Below are positions 13,918-14,169 of a stretch of 14,169 nt of DNA, one piece after another; the stretch's first letter is position 1, and the number at the start of each line of letters is the position of its first letter. Source of the stretch: Syntrophaceae bacterium UBA5744 (lineage in GTDB: Bacteria; Desulfobacterota; Syntrophia; Syntrophales; UBA2192); the NCBI GenBank assembly GCA_002419215.1, contig DIFQ01000100.1:1-14169 (forward strand), in the 5' to 3' direction. Below the pieces are notes generated by a model. That model was not told the origin of the DNA and did not search any database. It worked only from the letters and a program-made list of their open reading frames with translations. The position numbers and the translations under genes were made by a program.

Positions 13918-14169
13918 TTATTTAACCCTTTTGATGCTTGCCCCGAGCGCCGTGAGCTTCTTCTCGATGGCCTGGTAGCCCCGGTCGATGTGGTAGACGC
14001 GGGAGAGGGTCGTCCTGCCTTCCGCCACAAGCCCGGCCACGACAAGCGAGGCCGAGGCTCGCAGGTCCGTCGCCATGACGGGGGCACCCCTGAGTTTCTT
14101 TACGCCCTTGACGACGGCGTTGTGGCCCTCGACGGCGATGTTGGCGCCCAGGCGCCGAAGCTCCGCCAC
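13918..14169 (-). CDS. murA: UDP-N-acetylglucosamine 1-carboxyvinyltransferase, C-terminal part
   Basis: MurA adds enolpyruvate to UDP-GlcNAc, the first committed step of peptidoglycan synthesis. Only the last 83 codons are in the window; the gene begins beyond 14169, and the GTG at the window edge is internal. The C-terminal signature is clear: LRRLGANI, VMATDLRASASLVVAGLVAEG and YHIDRGYQAIEKKLTALGA. The ATDLRA block is a diagnostic MurA segment. hisD follows after a gap filled by a heptamer array. Confidence 0.95.
   Translation of the reverse strand: MAELRRLGANIAVEGHNAVVKGVKKLRGAPVMATDLRASASLVVAGLVAEGRTTLSRVYHIDRGYQAIEKKLTALGASIKRVK

Overview
The window is G+C-rich chromosomal DNA (about 60-65% G+C in the conserved genes, by eye). 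It looks like a deltaproteobacterium in the broad sense (Desulfobacterota, possibly Syntrophales/Syntrophobacterales). The hints are a murA-hisD pair, a compact rimP-nusA-infB operon with no ylxR-like gene between nusA and infB, a relic selenoprotein, an ArsS-type radical SAM enzyme and degenerate heptanucleotide repeats between core genes. The placement is an inference. Every recognisable protein gene reads on the minus strand, so transcription runs from high to low coordinates.

Right edge (12348-14169): the 3' end of murA, complete hisD and tRNA-Gly(CCC). Left edge (1-2654): rimP, nusA and the first 209 codons of infB, the transcription/translation operon, preceded by a good intrinsic terminator that separates it from a tartrate/D-malate dehydrogenase gene (2740-3795). 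The dehydrogenase has a long leader with a perfect 19-bp hairpin.

The middle (about 4200-12347) is accessory, lower in G+C and partly decayed. From right to left it holds a repeat-rich non-coding stretch, a CGNR zinc-finger regulator with a clear sigma70-type promoter and an overlapping dyad, an L-2-haloacid dehalogenase with all catalytic residues, and a relic peroxiredoxin-like selenoprotein gene with in-frame UGA in the redox motif (UPFC) followed by a SECIS-like hairpin. Next come an ArsS-like radical SAM enzyme, a VTT/TVP38 membrane protein, a glucose-6-phosphate dehydrogenase gene with a large in-frame internal deletion, a broken HAD-IIIA phosphatase gene coupled to it by ATGA overlap, a second VTT membrane protein, a 3' fragment of a tRNA-Gly and a YihG-like acyltransferase of gammaproteobacterial character. 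The intact tRNA-Gly and the same-orientation tRNA 3' fragment have the geometry expected of an element that once inserted at the tRNA 3' end, although no integrase is visible.

The most interesting points are the selenocysteine-type peroxiredoxin relic beside arsS, the internally deleted zwf, and degenerate heptamer arrays that overlap the rimP start codon, supply the last codons of rimP and fill the murA-hisD gap.
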